Shown here piece by piece: positions 7,424 through 15,979 of a stretch of 64,000 bases of DNA. A program made the position numbers and the translations under genes. Each line of letters starts with the position of its first letter. Positions within the stretch are counted from its first letter, which is position 1. This DNA comes from Seongchinamella unica (GTDB taxonomy: Bacteria > Pseudomonadota > Gammaproteobacteria > Pseudomonadales > Halieaceae), in contig NZ_SMSE01000003.1 of the NCBI RefSeq assembly GCF_004354085.1, positions 505,231 to 569,230 on the forward strand. The letters are read 5' to 3'. The notes under the pieces are model-generated. The model ran no database searches and was not told the origin of the DNA. It saw only the letters and a program-made list of their open reading frames with translations.

Positions 7424-8836
7424 TCAGTACTCATCCCCCCGATAACCCCGGGCCAGGTTCTCGAAGCGCGTATACTGACCGATAAAGGCCAGCCTGCAGG
7501 TTCCTATCGGGCCGTTACGCTGTTTGCCGATAATGATCTCGGCCACCCCCTTGTCCGGGGATTCCTCGTTGTAGACCTCATCCCGATAGATAAACATGAT
7601 CACATCCGCATCCTGCTCGATGGCGCCGGACTCGCGCAGGTCGGAGTTGACCGGGCGCTTGTTGGGGCGCTGCTCCAGGGAGCGGTTGAGCTGTGACAGG
7701 GCCACCATCGGCACTTCGAATTCCTTGGCGATGGCTTTCAGGGAGCGGGAGATCTCGGAGATCTCCGCGGTGCGGCCTTCCGAGGAGCCGGCGACCTGCA
7801 TCAGCTGCAGGTAGTCGATCATCACCATGCCCAGCTCGCCGTTGTTTTCCCGCACCACCTTGCGCACCCGGCTGCGCACCTCGGTGGGGGTCAGGGCCGG
7901 TGTATCGTCGATATACAGCTTCACGTCACGCAGTTTGTTGACCGCGGTGGTGAGCTTGGGCCAGTCCTCCTGCTCCAGCTTGCCGTTACGGATGCGGGTC
8001 TGGTCGATGCGGCCGATGGAGGACAGCATGCGGATAATCAGCTGGTCCGCGGGCATCTCCATGGAGAACACCAGAATGGGCTTGTCCTGGGCCAACACCG
8101 CGTTCTCGACCAGGTTCATGGCAAAACTGGTTTTACCCATGGAGGGACGACCGGCCACAATCACCAGGTCCGAGGGTTGCAGGCCGGAGGTCATGCCGTC
8201 CAGGTCCTGGAAGCCGGTGGTGAGGCCGGTGATGTCGCCCCCGGAATTGAACAGTTCGTCGATGCGATCCAGTGCTCTTTTCAACAGCGGGTTCACATCC
8301 TGGGGGCCTCCTGACTTGGGCCCCTGCTCGCCGATCTGCATGATCAGGCGTTCGGCCTCGTCGATCAGGTCCGTGGAGGTGCGCCCTTCCGGATTGAAAC
8401 CGGAATCGGCAATCTCCTGTGCCGCCTCGATCAGCTTGCGCAGGCTGGCGCGCTCGCGCACCACCTGGGCGTAGGCGCGGATATTGGAGGCACTGGGGGT
8501 GTTCTGGGCAAGCTCGGCCAGGTAGGGAAGCCCGCCGGCGCCCTCCAGCGCACCCCTGGCTTCCAGCTTGTCGGCCACGGTAATGACGTCGATGGGTTCG
8601 GCCGCCTCCGCCAACTGGGCGATTTCACGGAAAATAGCCCGGTGCGAGGGTCGGTAAAAGTCGCCAGCGGCCACTTCCTCAGCCACCGAGTCCCAGCCAT
8701 CGGCCGACAACAGCAGGCCACCGAGTACGGATTGCTCCGCCTCCAGGGAATGGGGATGCATCTTGATCCGCGCTATCTCGCCGTCGGGGGCGCCGGGCAG
8801 CTCGGAGATGTTGCTGGGGTAGTCGCGGTCTTCCAT
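7424..8836 (-). CDS. dnaB: Replicative DNA helicase DnaB
   Basis: 470 residues, the usual length. The N-terminal DnaB domain (HSLEAEQSVLGGLL) is followed by the RecA-type helicase core with Walker A GRPSMGKTSFAMN, the Walker B region MVMIDYLQLM and the SQLNRSLEQRPNKRP..SDLRESGAIEQDAD motif. No intein is present. It unwinds DNA at the replication fork as a hexamer. It lies downstream of the ribosomal-protein operon, with a terminator between them, so it probably has its own promoter in 8840-9000. Confidence 0.98.
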   Translation of the reverse strand: MEDRDYPSNISELPGAPDGEIARIKMHPHSLEAEQSVLGGLLLSADGWDSVAEEVAAGDFYRPSHRAIFREIAQLAEAAEPIDVITVADKLEARGALEGAGGLPYLAELAQNTPSASNIRAYAQVVRERASLRKLIEAAQEIADSGFNPEGRTSTDLIDEAERLIMQIGEQGPKSGGPQDVNPLLKRALDRIDELFNSGGDITGLTTGFQDLDGMTSGLQPSDLVIVAGRPSMGKTSFAMNLVENAVLAQDKPILVFSMEMPADQLIIRMLSSIGRIDQTRIRNGKLEQEDWPKLTTAVNKLRDVKLYIDDTPALTPTEVRSRVRKVVRENNGELGMVMIDYLQLMQVAGSSEGRTAEISEISRSLKAIAKEFEVPMVALSQLNRSLEQRPNKRPVNSDLRESGAIEQDADVIMFIYRDEVYNEESPDKGVAEIIIGKQRNGPIGTCRLAFIGQYTRFENLARGYRGDEY

Positions 8837-8887
8837 CGGCGGTCGGTTCTTGTCGGATTGGACAGATTAACGAATTAGCAGGCCTTC

Positions 8888-8977
8888 GTCATTCCCGCGG
8901 AGGCGGGAATCCAGATTCTTTTTATCGACCCGGCAGAGAGTTAGGGTCTCCGGATCACCGCATTCGCCGGGATGACG
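8888..8977. repeat. REP-like palindrome pair upstream of dnaB
   Basis: GTCATTCCCGCGGAGGCGGGAATCCAG (8888-8914) is a clear member of the repeat family. A degenerate inverted copy (CCGCATTCGCCGGGATGACGG) lies at about 8952-8977. The pair faces each other across roughly 40 bp, in the dnaB leader. Confidence 0.8.
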
Positions 8978-9003
8978 GCAAGTTTGGCCCAATCTCCAGA
9001 CAC

Positions 9004-9036
9004 AAAAAATGCACCGGTCACTCAGTGACCGATGCA
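9004..9036 (-). terminator. Rho-independent terminator of the rpsF-rplI operon
   Basis: Read on the minus strand: GCATCGGTCACT, short loop, AGTGACCGGTGC, then TTTTTTG. The stem is about 12 bp with a T-run, placed 50 bp past the rplI stop. Confidence 0.9.
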
Positions 9037-9088
9037 TTCTGAAACTCTCCACGCGCCCGCCTGTTACTGGGCGGGGGCGACGAGGTTT

Positions 9089-9538
9089 TTACTCGGGGAC
9101 AACCGCCAGGGCGATAGTGGCGGTCACGTCGCCGTGCACCTGGATGTCGATCTCGTACTCACCCACTTCGCGCAGCGCGCCCTCGGGCAGACGAACTTCA
9201 GCCTTGTCGATCTCGACACCAACGGCGGTGACGGCATCGGCGATGTCGCGAGTACCGATAGAACCGAACAGCTTGCCCTCTTCACCGGCATTGGCGGTGA
9301 TAGTGATCAGCTGCAGTGCGTTAAGCTCGGCACCACGAGCCTCAGCGGCGGCCAGCGCCTCTGCTGCGGCGGCTTCCAGCTCGGCGCGGCGAGCTTCAAA
9401 CTCGGCGACAGCTGCGGCAGTGGCGGGGACGGCCTTGCCCTGGGGGATCAGGTAGTTACGGCCAAAACCGGCCTTTACATCGACCTTGTCACCCAGGTTA
9501 CCCAGGTTGCCGATGTTCTCCAGCAAAATGACTTCCAT
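9089..9538 (-). CDS. rplI: 50S ribosomal protein L9
   Basis: 149 residues. It opens with [36 protein letters not shown], the invariant L9 N-terminal domain that binds 23S rRNA, followed by the long Ala/Glu-rich connecting helix and the C-terminal domain. AGGAAAG precedes the ATG. It is the last gene of the rpsF-rpsR-DUF2232-rplI operon. Confidence 0.98.
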   Translation of the reverse strand: MEVILLENIGNLGNLGDKVDVKAGFGRNYLIPQGKAVPATAAAVAEFEARRAELEAAAAEALAAAEARGAELNALQLITITANAGEEGKLFGSIGTRDIADAVTAVGVEIDKAEVRLPEGALREVGEYEIDIQVHGDVTATIALAVVPE

Positions 9539-9586
9539 CTTACTTTCCTCGTTATGGGGAGCATGCTCCCGCTACTTCAAAATTCG

Positions 9587-10474
9587 TTAACTGTCTTCGC
9601 CGGGGCCGATGTCGGTACCGGGCTTGCCGGTCCAGCGCTGGCGAAAATCAAACCAGCTGTCGGCGATGGCGGCGAACACGACCATCAATTTCACCGGGTC
9701 CAACAACAGCCAGGCCAGGTAGAAGCCGATCAGCCATCCTGTGCCCTGGCCCTTGTGCTGGACCCTCGCATGAACCAGTGCCAGTCCGGCAAAGTTCAGC
9801 GGCAATAAAGCAATTACTGCCCAGGTGCGGTATTCCAGACCCAGGGCAGACAGCGCAACGGCTGCCAGGGCCAGGACTGAAGCCACCGCCGGTGTGTAAC
9901 GCAGGAGCCGGAACTCGCTGGCAAAACCACCCGGGTTGTACAACGCTGCCTGCCAGTAACGGCCCAGCATCAGGCACAGCACCGACATCATTCCAGTGCC
10001 TGCCCCCAACATGCCGGCGATTTGCGCCGTGGTTGGCCGGGCCAGCTGCACGGTGTCACCGCCCTGAGATAACTGCTGCTCCAAGCTGGCGAGGAAATCG
10101 CCGATCAGGGAGACCATCTGCTCCAGGTACGGGCTACCGAAGGCCAGCAGCGCCAGGCCGCTGGCGGCGCCGACGACGGTGCTGGCCAGCACTGCCAGCG
10201 GCAGGCTTACCGTGATTCGCAGCACCATCGCCAGTAGCGCCGTTCCCACCAGCAGTGAGAGCGGGCCGCTGTCACCGACGGTGTACAGCAGAACCCCGGA
10301 GGGCAGCAGGGCCCATAACAGCAACTGGGCCCCATCCCCCACGCCTTTGCGCAGGGTGACCAGCGCCAGTACCGCTGCGCTGATCCAGCAAAACAGTATG
10401 CTTCCGGCACCGGCAACAGTAAGCACCAGGGCCTGGAAGCGCCCGCGCATGGCAAATTCAGCTATCGCCTTCAT
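9587..10474 (-). CDS. DUF2232-type membrane protein
   Basis: A polytopic membrane protein of 295 residues with about eight hydrophobic helices. A gene of this kind sits between rpsR and rplI in many gammaproteobacteria; its job is not known. I chose the ATG at 10474 (MKAIAEFAMRGR, with GAGG upstream), 37 bp after rpsR. The frame is open to 10558, but that extension overlaps rpsR and looks non-coding. Confidence 0.85.
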   Translation of the reverse strand: MKAIAEFAMRGRFQALVLTVAGAGSILFCWISAAVLALVTLRKGVGDGAQLLLWALLPSGVLLYTVGDSGPLSLLVGTALLAMVLRITVSLPLAVLASTVVGAASGLALLAFGSPYLEQMVSLIGDFLASLEQQLSQGGDTVQLARPTTAQIAGMLGAGTGMMSVLCLMLGRYWQAALYNPGGFASEFRLLRYTPAVASVLALAAVALSALGLEYRTWAVIALLPLNFAGLALVHARVQHKGQGTGWLIGFYLAWLLLDPVKLMVVFAAIADSWFDFRQRWTGKPGTDIGPGEDS

Positions 10475-10511
10475 CCAGGCCTCGCCGCTGTAGTACGCGG
10501 GTACAGGATTC

Positions 10512-10739
10512 TTACTGGTGGGAATCCGTGTAGGGCAGCAGGGCCAGGAAGCGCGCACGCTTCACGGCAGTCGCCAGCTGGCGCTGGTACTTGGCCTTGG
10601 TACCGGTGATACGGCTGGGTACGATCTTGCCGGTTTCAGAGACGTAGGCCTTCAGGGTCTCGAGATCCTTGTAATCGATCTCTTTGACGCCTTCGGCGGT
10701 GAACTTGCAGAACTTACGGCGACGGAAAAAACGGGCCAT
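10512..10739 (-). CDS. rpsR: 30S ribosomal protein S18
   Basis: 75 residues, starting [25 protein letters not shown] and containing [19 protein letters not shown], both diagnostic of S18. AGGAG lies before the ATG. It partners S6, encoded 17 bp upstream, on the ribosomal platform. Confidence 0.98.
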   Translation of the reverse strand: MARFFRRRKFCKFTAEGVKEIDYKDLETLKAYVSETGKIVPSRITGTKAKYQRQLATAVKRARFLALLPYTDSHQ

Positions 10740-10756
10740 GACAATACTCCTCTCTA

Positions 10757-11197
10757 TTACGCTTCTGAGTCGGCTTCAGAAGCCGGCTCTGCTGCTTTCT
10801 CGGCGGGCGCTTCCTCGGCGGCGGGCGCCTCGGCGGCCTTGCGCTCTTCGTAACGGCTCTTGCGCTCGCGAGACTCTTTCTCGGCCTTCATGATGAAAGA
10901 TTCATCAGTGACGGGCTCGTCGCGGCGGATCACCAGGTTACGGATCACAGCATCGTTGTAACGGAAGGTCGTGGTCAGCTCTTCCATGGCGTCGTTGGAC
11001 GCTTCCACGTTCATCAGCACGTAGTGTGCCTTGTGGATCTTGTTGATGGGGTATGCCAGCTGGCGACGGCCCCAGTCTTCCAGGCGGTGGACACTGCCGC
11101 CGTCCTTCTGGATGGTGTTGGAGTAGCGCTCGATCATGCCGGGCACTTGCTCAGACTGGTCCGGATGGACCATAAATACGATTTCGTAATGACGCAT
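10757..11197 (-). CDS. rpsF: 30S ribosomal protein S6
   Basis: 146 residues. [25 protein letters not shown] and the [29 protein letters not shown] region identify S6. The C-terminal tail after about residue 105 is a long charged and Ala/Glu-rich extension, common in this class. AAGGAG precedes the ATG. First gene of its operon. Confidence 0.98.
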   Translation of the reverse strand: MRHYEIVFMVHPDQSEQVPGMIERYSNTIQKDGGSVHRLEDWGRRQLAYPINKIHKAHYVLMNVEASNDAMEELTTTFRYNDAVIRNLVIRRDEPVTDESFIMKAEKESRERKSRYEERKAAEAPAAEEAPAEKAAEPASEADSEA

Positions 11198-11290
11198 TGA
11201 ATAGCTCCTTACGGGTTAATGCTGCCCACCGAAGCAGTGCAGCAAGGAGAATCGGCAGCGCAGGGCCACCGGGCAAATTTTGAGGCGCGG

Positions 11291-11319
11291 ATTGTATAGA
11301 GTTTGGGCAGGGGGCGCAA
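11291..11319 (-). promoter_or_regulatory. Sigma-70-type promoter for rpsF operon
   Basis: Minus strand: TTGCGC (-35, 11314-11319), 17-bp spacer, TACAAT (-10, 11291-11296; five of six consensus bases). It would leave a leader of roughly 85 nt before rpsF. Read by eye only. Confidence 0.6.
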
Positions 11320-11325
11320 GGGGGC

Positions 11326-12081
11326 CTATCCCCGCTGCCGCACCACCTCGAACAGGCAGATTCCGGTCGCCACCGACACATTCAGGCTGCTGACCGAGCC
11401 GGCCATGGGCAATTTTACCAGGAAATCGCAGTGTTCCCGGGTCAGGCGGCGCAGGCCCTGGCCCTCGGCGCCCATCACCAGCGCCATGGATCCGGTCAAG
11501 TCATTGTCATATATGGATTTTTCTGCTTCTCCGGCGGCGCCAAACACCCACACATTGCGCGCTTTCAGGGCGTCCAGGGTGCGGGCGATGTTGGTGACCC
11601 GGGCAAAGGGGACCACCTCGGCGGCGCCGCAGGCCACCTTGCGCGCTGCCGGGGTGAGATCCGCCGATTTATCCCTGGGCACCACCACTGCGTCCACCCC
11701 GGCGGCATCGGCACTGCGGATACAGGCACCCAGATTATGGGGGTCGGTCACCCCGTCCAGCACCAGGATCAGTAGCGGGCCCGCTTTTTCGTCCACCATG
11801 CGCAGCAGGTCGGCCTCCTGCCACAAATTGGCTTGCTGGACCTCGCCGTGCTGAGGTTCGTCCAGGGTTTCGGCCACTACCCCCTGGTGCCGTCCCTTGA
11901 CCATCTCGTCAAGATCCCTGCGCGGCTCCCGGGCCACCGGCACGCCCTGGTTCCGGGCCAGCTCCAGCAGCGAGTCAATGCGCTTGTCCTCCCGGCCCTG
12001 CTGCACCCGGAGGCGCTGCACGGACCTGGGGTTCTTGCGCAGCAGGCTGTCTACCGCGTGGATTCCATAGATGTATTGCAT
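11326..12081 (-). CDS. rlmB: 23S rRNA (guanosine-2'-O)-methyltransferase RlmB
   Basis: 251 residues. An N-terminal L30e-like substrate-binding domain (YIYGIHAVDSLLRKNP) is followed by the SPOUT methyltransferase core with its three motifs: VLDGVTDPHNLGACIRSADA, ALVMGAEGQGL and PMAGSVSSLNVSVATGI. It methylates G2251 of 23S rRNA. It sits 56 bp after rnr on the same strand, as in E. coli, with one repeat element between. Confidence 0.97.
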   Translation of the reverse strand: MQYIYGIHAVDSLLRKNPRSVQRLRVQQGREDKRIDSLLELARNQGVPVAREPRRDLDEMVKGRHQGVVAETLDEPQHGEVQQANLWQEADLLRMVDEKAGPLLILVLDGVTDPHNLGACIRSADAAGVDAVVVPRDKSADLTPAARKVACGAAEVVPFARVTNIARTLDALKARNVWVFGAAGEAEKSIYDNDLTGSMALVMGAEGQGLRRLTREHCDFLVKLPMAGSVSSLNVSVATGICLFEVVRQRG

Positions 12082-12112
12082 GTTCTAAAAGCGACCTTAG
12101 CGCTGCAGAGGG

Positions 12113-12142
12113 CCGTCATCCCCGCGCGGGCGGGGATTCAAT
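12113..12142. repeat. REP-like palindrome at the rnr 3' end
   Basis: CCGTCATCCCCGCGCGGGCGGGGATTCAATG, a family member with C for T in the stem. Its right edge includes the rnr stop codon, so the last codons of rnr are part of the element. Confidence 0.8.
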
Positions 12143-14492
12143 GCCGCCGCCGTAACCCGGTTTTACCCTTGGGCTTCTTTTTCCCATTATTGGCCGGCTT
12201 CCTGCCTTTCCTGCCCGGCTTGCCGTCTTCCTTCCGCTTGCCTGCGCCACCCCCTTTGGCCTTCTTCGGCGACTTGGCGTCCAGCAATTCCAGGTCAATC
12301 TTGCGATCATCCAGGTCGACCCGGGCTACCTGGACCCGTACCTTGCCACCCAGCTGGAAACTGCGCCCGCTGCGCTCACCGGTCAGTCGCTGCTTGGCTG
12401 CATCGAAATTATAGTAGTCGCCGGGCAATGCCGTGATATGCACCAGACCCTCGATATAGATGTCGATCAGTTCCACAAACAGGCCGAAGCTGGTCACTGC
12501 CGCGATAACGCCGTCGAATTCGTCGCCCACATGCTCCTGCAGGTACTCGCACTTGAGCCAGGCATTGACCTCGCGGGTGGCGTCGTCCGCCCGGCGTTCG
12601 GCCATGGAGCTGTGCTCCCCAAACACCACCATCGCAGCGTGGTCATAGGGAAAAATTTTCCGGGCCGGAATGGGTTCCGCTCCCTTTATTCTCAGCACAT
12701 GACCGGCTTTGTCGGTGGAGCGAATGCGGTGGCGAATGCCGCGATGCACCAACAGGTCCGGATAGCGGCGGATCGGCGAGGTAAAGTGGGCGTAGGCATC
12801 GTAGTGCAGCCCGAAGTGACCGTTGTTGTCTGGCTGGTAAACCGCCTGACTCAATGAGCGCAGTAACATGGTCTGAATGACGTGGGCGTCGTCCCGGTCC
12901 TTCACCTGTTCCAGCAGCTGCTGGTAGTGCACCGGCGTGGGCTTGGCTCCGCCGCGGAGGTCCAGCCCCAGTTCGCCGAGAAACTTACGCAGGTTTTCCA
13001 GTTTCTCCTCGCTGGGGCCCTCGTGCACCCGGTACAGCATCGGCACATTGTTGTCCTCGAAGAAGCCCGCCGCCGCAACGTTGGCGCACAGCATGCACTC
13101 TTCGATCAACTTGTGGGCATCATTGCGCACGACCGGCACAATCGATTCGATCTTTTTCTGCGCATCGAAAATGATGCGGGTCTCCACCGTGTCAAAATCG
13201 ATTGCCCCGCGGACATCGCGAGCGCCCCGCAGGACCTTGTAGAGGTCGTGTAAACGGAAAAGATCGGGCTCGCGACTCTTGTCCACGTCCGGGTGGTCAC
13301 CGTTTTCCAGCACCTCGCCCACCTGGGTGTAGGTCAGCCGGGCGTGGGAGTGGATGACCGCTTCATAAAAGCGGTACTTGCCCAGTTTTCCGGTTTTGCC
13401 GATGTCCATTTCACAGACCATGGCCAGGCGGTCAACGGCGGGCTTGAGCGAGCAGAGGCCATTCGACAGGGCCTCTGGCAGCATGGGCACGACGCGTTCG
13501 GGAAAATACACCGATGTCGCCCGTGTACTGGCTTCCTCATCGAGGGCAGAACCGGGACGCACATAATGGGAAACGTCGGCAATGGCCACCCACAGGCGCC
13601 AGCCGCCGAAACGGCGTTTTTCACAGTAAACCGCGTCATCGAAGTCGCGGGCATCTTCACCGTCAATGGTAACGAAGGGCAGATGGCGCAGGTCAACCCG
13701 GTTGAGCTTGTCTTTCTCGTCCGGCTCCTCCTCCAGGGCGGCCGCCTCCGCCAGCACCGCCTCGGGCCACTCCCAGGGGATGTCGTGGGAGCGGATGGCG
13801 ACATCGATTTCCAGCCCCGGGTCCAGATGGTCACCGAGAATCTCTGAAATCGTCGCCTTGGCACCCAGCTGGCGGGTCGGGTAATCGGTAATCCGGGCGG
13901 TCACTATCTGGCCGTTTTTGGCGCCGTTCTTGTCTTTGGGGGGAATCAGGAACTGGTGCGTCAGGCGACCGTTATCGGGAATCACGTAGCCGATACCGCT
14001 CTCTTCCTGGTAGCGTCCCACGACCGAGGTCACACCGCGTTCCAGCACCTCCACGACCTTGCCTTCCAGCCGGCCGCGGCGGTCCTCACCGGTGACCAGC
14101 ACCAGCACCTCGTCGCCATCGAACACAAAGTGCATCTGGCGGGAGCTCAGGTAGATATCCTCGCCCTCTCCCAGGGGCATGGCAAAGCCATAGCCGTCCC
14201 GGTGACCCTGCACCCGGCAATGAATCAGGTTCATCTTGTCCACCAGGCCATAGGCGCCCTTGCGGTTGGACATGATCTGGCCGTCGCGCTCCATGGCACG
14301 CAGGCGTTTGCGCAGGGCATCTACCTGCTCGTGGTCGTCAAGGTCCAGTTTCTTGCACAGCTTGCTGTGATTAAGGGGCTTGTTCGCGTCCCGCAGGACC
14401 TCGAGAATAACCTCCCGGCTGGGAATGGGGTTGTCGTAGTTGGCGGCCTCACGCTTGGCGTGAGGGTCGGCAATCTTGCCTTTTTGGGCCAT
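12138..14492 (-). CDS. rnr: Ribonuclease R
   Basis: 784 residues from the ATG at 14492. Layout: N-terminal HTH (ILEVLRDANKPLNHSKLCKKL), cold-shock domains, RNB catalytic core (HLPFVTIDGEDARDFDDAVY with the metal-binding aspartates, and TSPIRRYPDLLVHR), S1 domain (FDGVIAAVTSFGLFVEL) and a Lys/Arg/Gly-rich tail. It is a processive 3'-5' exoribonuclease for structured RNA. The frame stays open to 14624, but the upstream part is a translated REP-like repeat (CHSRAGGNPA), so the shorter start is preferred. Confidence 0.96.
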   Translation of the reverse strand: MAQKGKIADPHAKREAANYDNPIPSREVILEVLRDANKPLNHSKLCKKLDLDDHEQVDALRKRLRAMERDGQIMSNRKGAYGLVDKMNLIHCRVQGHRDGYGFAMPLGEGEDIYLSSRQMHFVFDGDEVLVLVTGEDRRGRLEGKVVEVLERGVTSVVGRYQEESGIGYVIPDNGRLTHQFLIPPKDKNGAKNGQIVTARITDYPTRQLGAKATISEILGDHLDPGLEIDVAIRSHDIPWEWPEAVLAEAAALEEEPDEKDKLNRVDLRHLPFVTIDGEDARDFDDAVYCEKRRFGGWRLWVAIADVSHYVRPGSALDEEASTRATSVYFPERVVPMLPEALSNGLCSLKPAVDRLAMVCEMDIGKTGKLGKYRFYEAVIHSHARLTYTQVGEVLENGDHPDVDKSREPDLFRLHDLYKVLRGARDVRGAIDFDTVETRIIFDAQKKIESIVPVVRNDAHKLIEECMLCANVAAAGFFEDNNVPMLYRVHEGPSEEKLENLRKFLGELGLDLRGGAKPTPVHYQQLLEQVKDRDDAHVIQTMLLRSLSQAVYQPDNNGHFGLHYDAYAHFTSPIRRYPDLLVHRGIRHRIRSTDKAGHVLRIKGAEPIPARKIFPYDHAAMVVFGEHSSMAERRADDATREVNAWLKCEYLQEHVGDEFDGVIAAVTSFGLFVELIDIYIEGLVHITALPGDYYNFDAAKQRLTGERSGRSFQLGGKVRVQVARVDLDDRKIDLELLDAKSPKKAKGGGAGKRKEDGKPGRKGRKPANNGKKKPKGKTGLRRRH

Positions 14493-14569
14493 ATAAATGG
14501 GGCCTTTATGTTTGGATAAGGGAGCCTCTGCCGCGCGCTGATTCGAGTACAGCTGGGCGCGCCAGGGCG

Positions 14570-14596
14570 CTGGATTCCCGCCTGCGCGGGAATGAC
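14570..14596. repeat. REP-like palindrome upstream of rnr
   Basis: CTGGATTCCCGCCTGCGCGGGAATGAC, nearly identical to the copy at 4768. It lies between the divergent rnr and tRNA-Leu genes. It is the last clear member of the family in the window. Confidence 0.9.
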
Positions 14597-14617
14597 AAAA
14601 AACATTATACGCGAGGA

Positions 14618-14646
14618 TTGACAAAGCCGCGCACGAAATATAAAGT
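14618..14646 (+). promoter_or_regulatory. Promoter of tRNA-Leu
   Basis: TTGACA (14618-14623), 17-bp spacer, TAAAGT (14641-14646), followed by the GC-rich discriminator GCGCGCCC typical of stringently controlled stable-RNA promoters. The tRNA begins 36 bp further on. Confidence 0.75.
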
Positions 14647-14682
14647 GCGCGCCCTCAGGTATTGCTCCGGCGATATCGTGAT

Positions 14683-14769
14683 GCCCAGGTGGTGAAATTG
14701 GTAGACACGCTAGCTTCAGGTGCTAGTGCTCGCAAGGGCGTGGAGGTTCAAGTCCTCTCCTGGGCACCA
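14683..14769 (+). tRNA. tRNA-Leu (CAG anticodon)
   Basis: 87 nt with encoded CCA. Acceptor arms GCCCAGG/CCTGGGC pair fully. It has the class II long variable arm (TGCTCGCAAGGGCG) and the T-loop GTTCAAGTC. The anticodon arm GCTAGCTTCAGGTGCTAG places CAG at positions 34-36, which reads CUG. Confidence 0.97.
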
Positions 14770-14987
14770 ATTTAAAGAAGGCCGAGCTTACTGCTCGGCT
14801 TTTTTGTTTCCAGGGTCGGACTCCCGGCCGGCTGATACCGCGCCGGCGCGAACCCTCACTCGAAGCAGTGCTTCGACAGCGTGAGGAACCGCCCTCTCCT
14901 GGGCACCAATTTAAAGAAGGCCGAGCTTACTGCTCGGCTTTTTTGTTTCCAGGGTCGGACTCCCGGCCGGCTGATACCGCGCCGGCG
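14754..14987 (+). repeat. Duplicated tRNA-Leu tail and terminator (95-bp direct repeat)
   Basis: Bases 14754-14848 are repeated at 14893-14987 with a fixed offset of 139 bp. Each copy carries the last 16 bp of the tRNA (CCTCTCCTGGGCACCA), the terminator hairpin and about 40 bp beyond. The 44-bp spacer between them contains a palindrome TCGAAGCAGTGCTTCGA inside a CTCAC/GTGAG dyad. Confidence 0.93.
14781..14805 (+). terminator. Rho-independent terminator of tRNA-Leu
   Basis: GCCGAGC, loop TTACT, GCTCGGC, then six T. An identical copy lies at 14920-14944 within the direct repeat, so transcripts passing the first meet a second. Confidence 0.93.
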
Positions 14988-14991
14988 GAGG

Positions 14992-15750
14992 CTAGCGGCA
15001 GCCTCCAAGGCAGAAGCGCGGATCGGTCAAGTAGAAGACGCCGAACTCTACGCCGGCACCGTAAGAGCCATCAAAGGCATCCGAGTAGGTGAGAGCGGCC
15101 ACCCACCTGGGACTCTCCCAGCGCACACCCAGCCGGTAAGACGGCTCGGCGAAAGCCTCGCCCGCCGTGCCGAACACCTCCCCGACGATGGCAGACTGCG
15201 GGATGATGTCATACACCGCCACCCGCGACATGTAGGTGAAACCCCAGGCGGAGTCGCTGTGCTGCTCCCGGTCGACGTTGTAGGTGAAGCCGGGCAGCAC
15301 ATCCAGCAATATCGAGTTGTCGGCGAAGGCGTAGGTTGCGGTGCCCAGGGCCCACCAGGACTCGAAGGCGTCATTGACCTCGCCCTCTTCCTTGTGCTCC
15401 GGGGTCAAACCGGTGCCAAACACCACACTGTAGCCGGTCTTCTCATCCTCGCTCTCGCTGATTCGGTACTTGGCAAACAGGCTGGTCGCGGTGTAATCGT
15501 CGGTATCATCACGCGGATCGTCGTAGTAGTGGGTCAACTGCAGGTTGAATTCCCACTCGGGTATCAGCGCCGCTACCGCATAGAACTGGGAGTACTCCTC
15601 CCCCACGGTGCCGACGATCGTGGCCACGCCATGGGGAGCGACCCACTGGTTATCGCCCGCAAACTGCTGGGCATTGGCAACACCCGCAAGGGAAAGCGGC
15701 AACACCGCCGCAAGCCCCAGACGCCATAACAGCAATAAACGCTTACTCAT
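14992..15750 (-). CDS. Predicted outer-membrane beta-barrel protein
   Basis: 252 residues with a signal peptide (MSKRLLLLWRLGLAAVLPLS..NAQQ). The mature part is a series of amphipathic strands with aromatic girdle residues (FYAVAALIPEWEFNLQLTHYY, GYSVVFGTGLTP, RLGVRWESPRWVAALTYSD), as expected for a small barrel. It ends FCLGGCR with two cysteines, unusual for a barrel, which normally ends in a C-terminal Phe. It is convergent with the tRNA and its stop lies 5 bp beyond the second tail repeat. I cannot name a family. Confidence 0.7.
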   Translation of the reverse strand: MSKRLLLLWRLGLAAVLPLSLAGVANAQQFAGDNQWVAPHGVATIVGTVGEEYSQFYAVAALIPEWEFNLQLTHYYDDPRDDTDDYTATSLFAKYRISESEDEKTGYSVVFGTGLTPEHKEEGEVNDAFESWWALGTATYAFADNSILLDVLPGFTYNVDREQHSDSAWGFTYMSRVAVYDIIPQSAIVGEVFGTAGEAFAEPSYRLGVRWESPRWVAALTYSDAFDGSYGAGVEFGVFYLTDPRFCLGGCR

Positions 15751-15979
15751 ATTAAAGACACTCCAACTCCAAACAGGCCAGCAATAAAAACAACAGCCCT
15801 AGTGTACTAGAGCATGCCCAAGGAGCAATGCTGCATAAGTCACTATACCGGCCCCGACCGCTATTTCCGGCCAAATCAGACACCGCCTGGCCAAGGCTCC
15901 CGGTTGCACCGGCCCGTACGCTGACTTAATGTGGTCGATATCCCCATGTCAATCGGGTGAGCGCACTGATGGAGAACCC

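Noticed and set aside
11198-11290. Autoregulatory S6:S18 RNA leader before rpsF
   Set aside because: A stem can be drawn (CTGC..GCAG), but I could not find the CACCG bulge on the transcribed strand that defines the motif. A covariance-model search would decide.
14893-14908. Second tRNA-Leu gene
   Set aside because: Only the last 16 bp of the tRNA are repeated; no D-arm, anticodon arm or acceptor 5' strand exists there.
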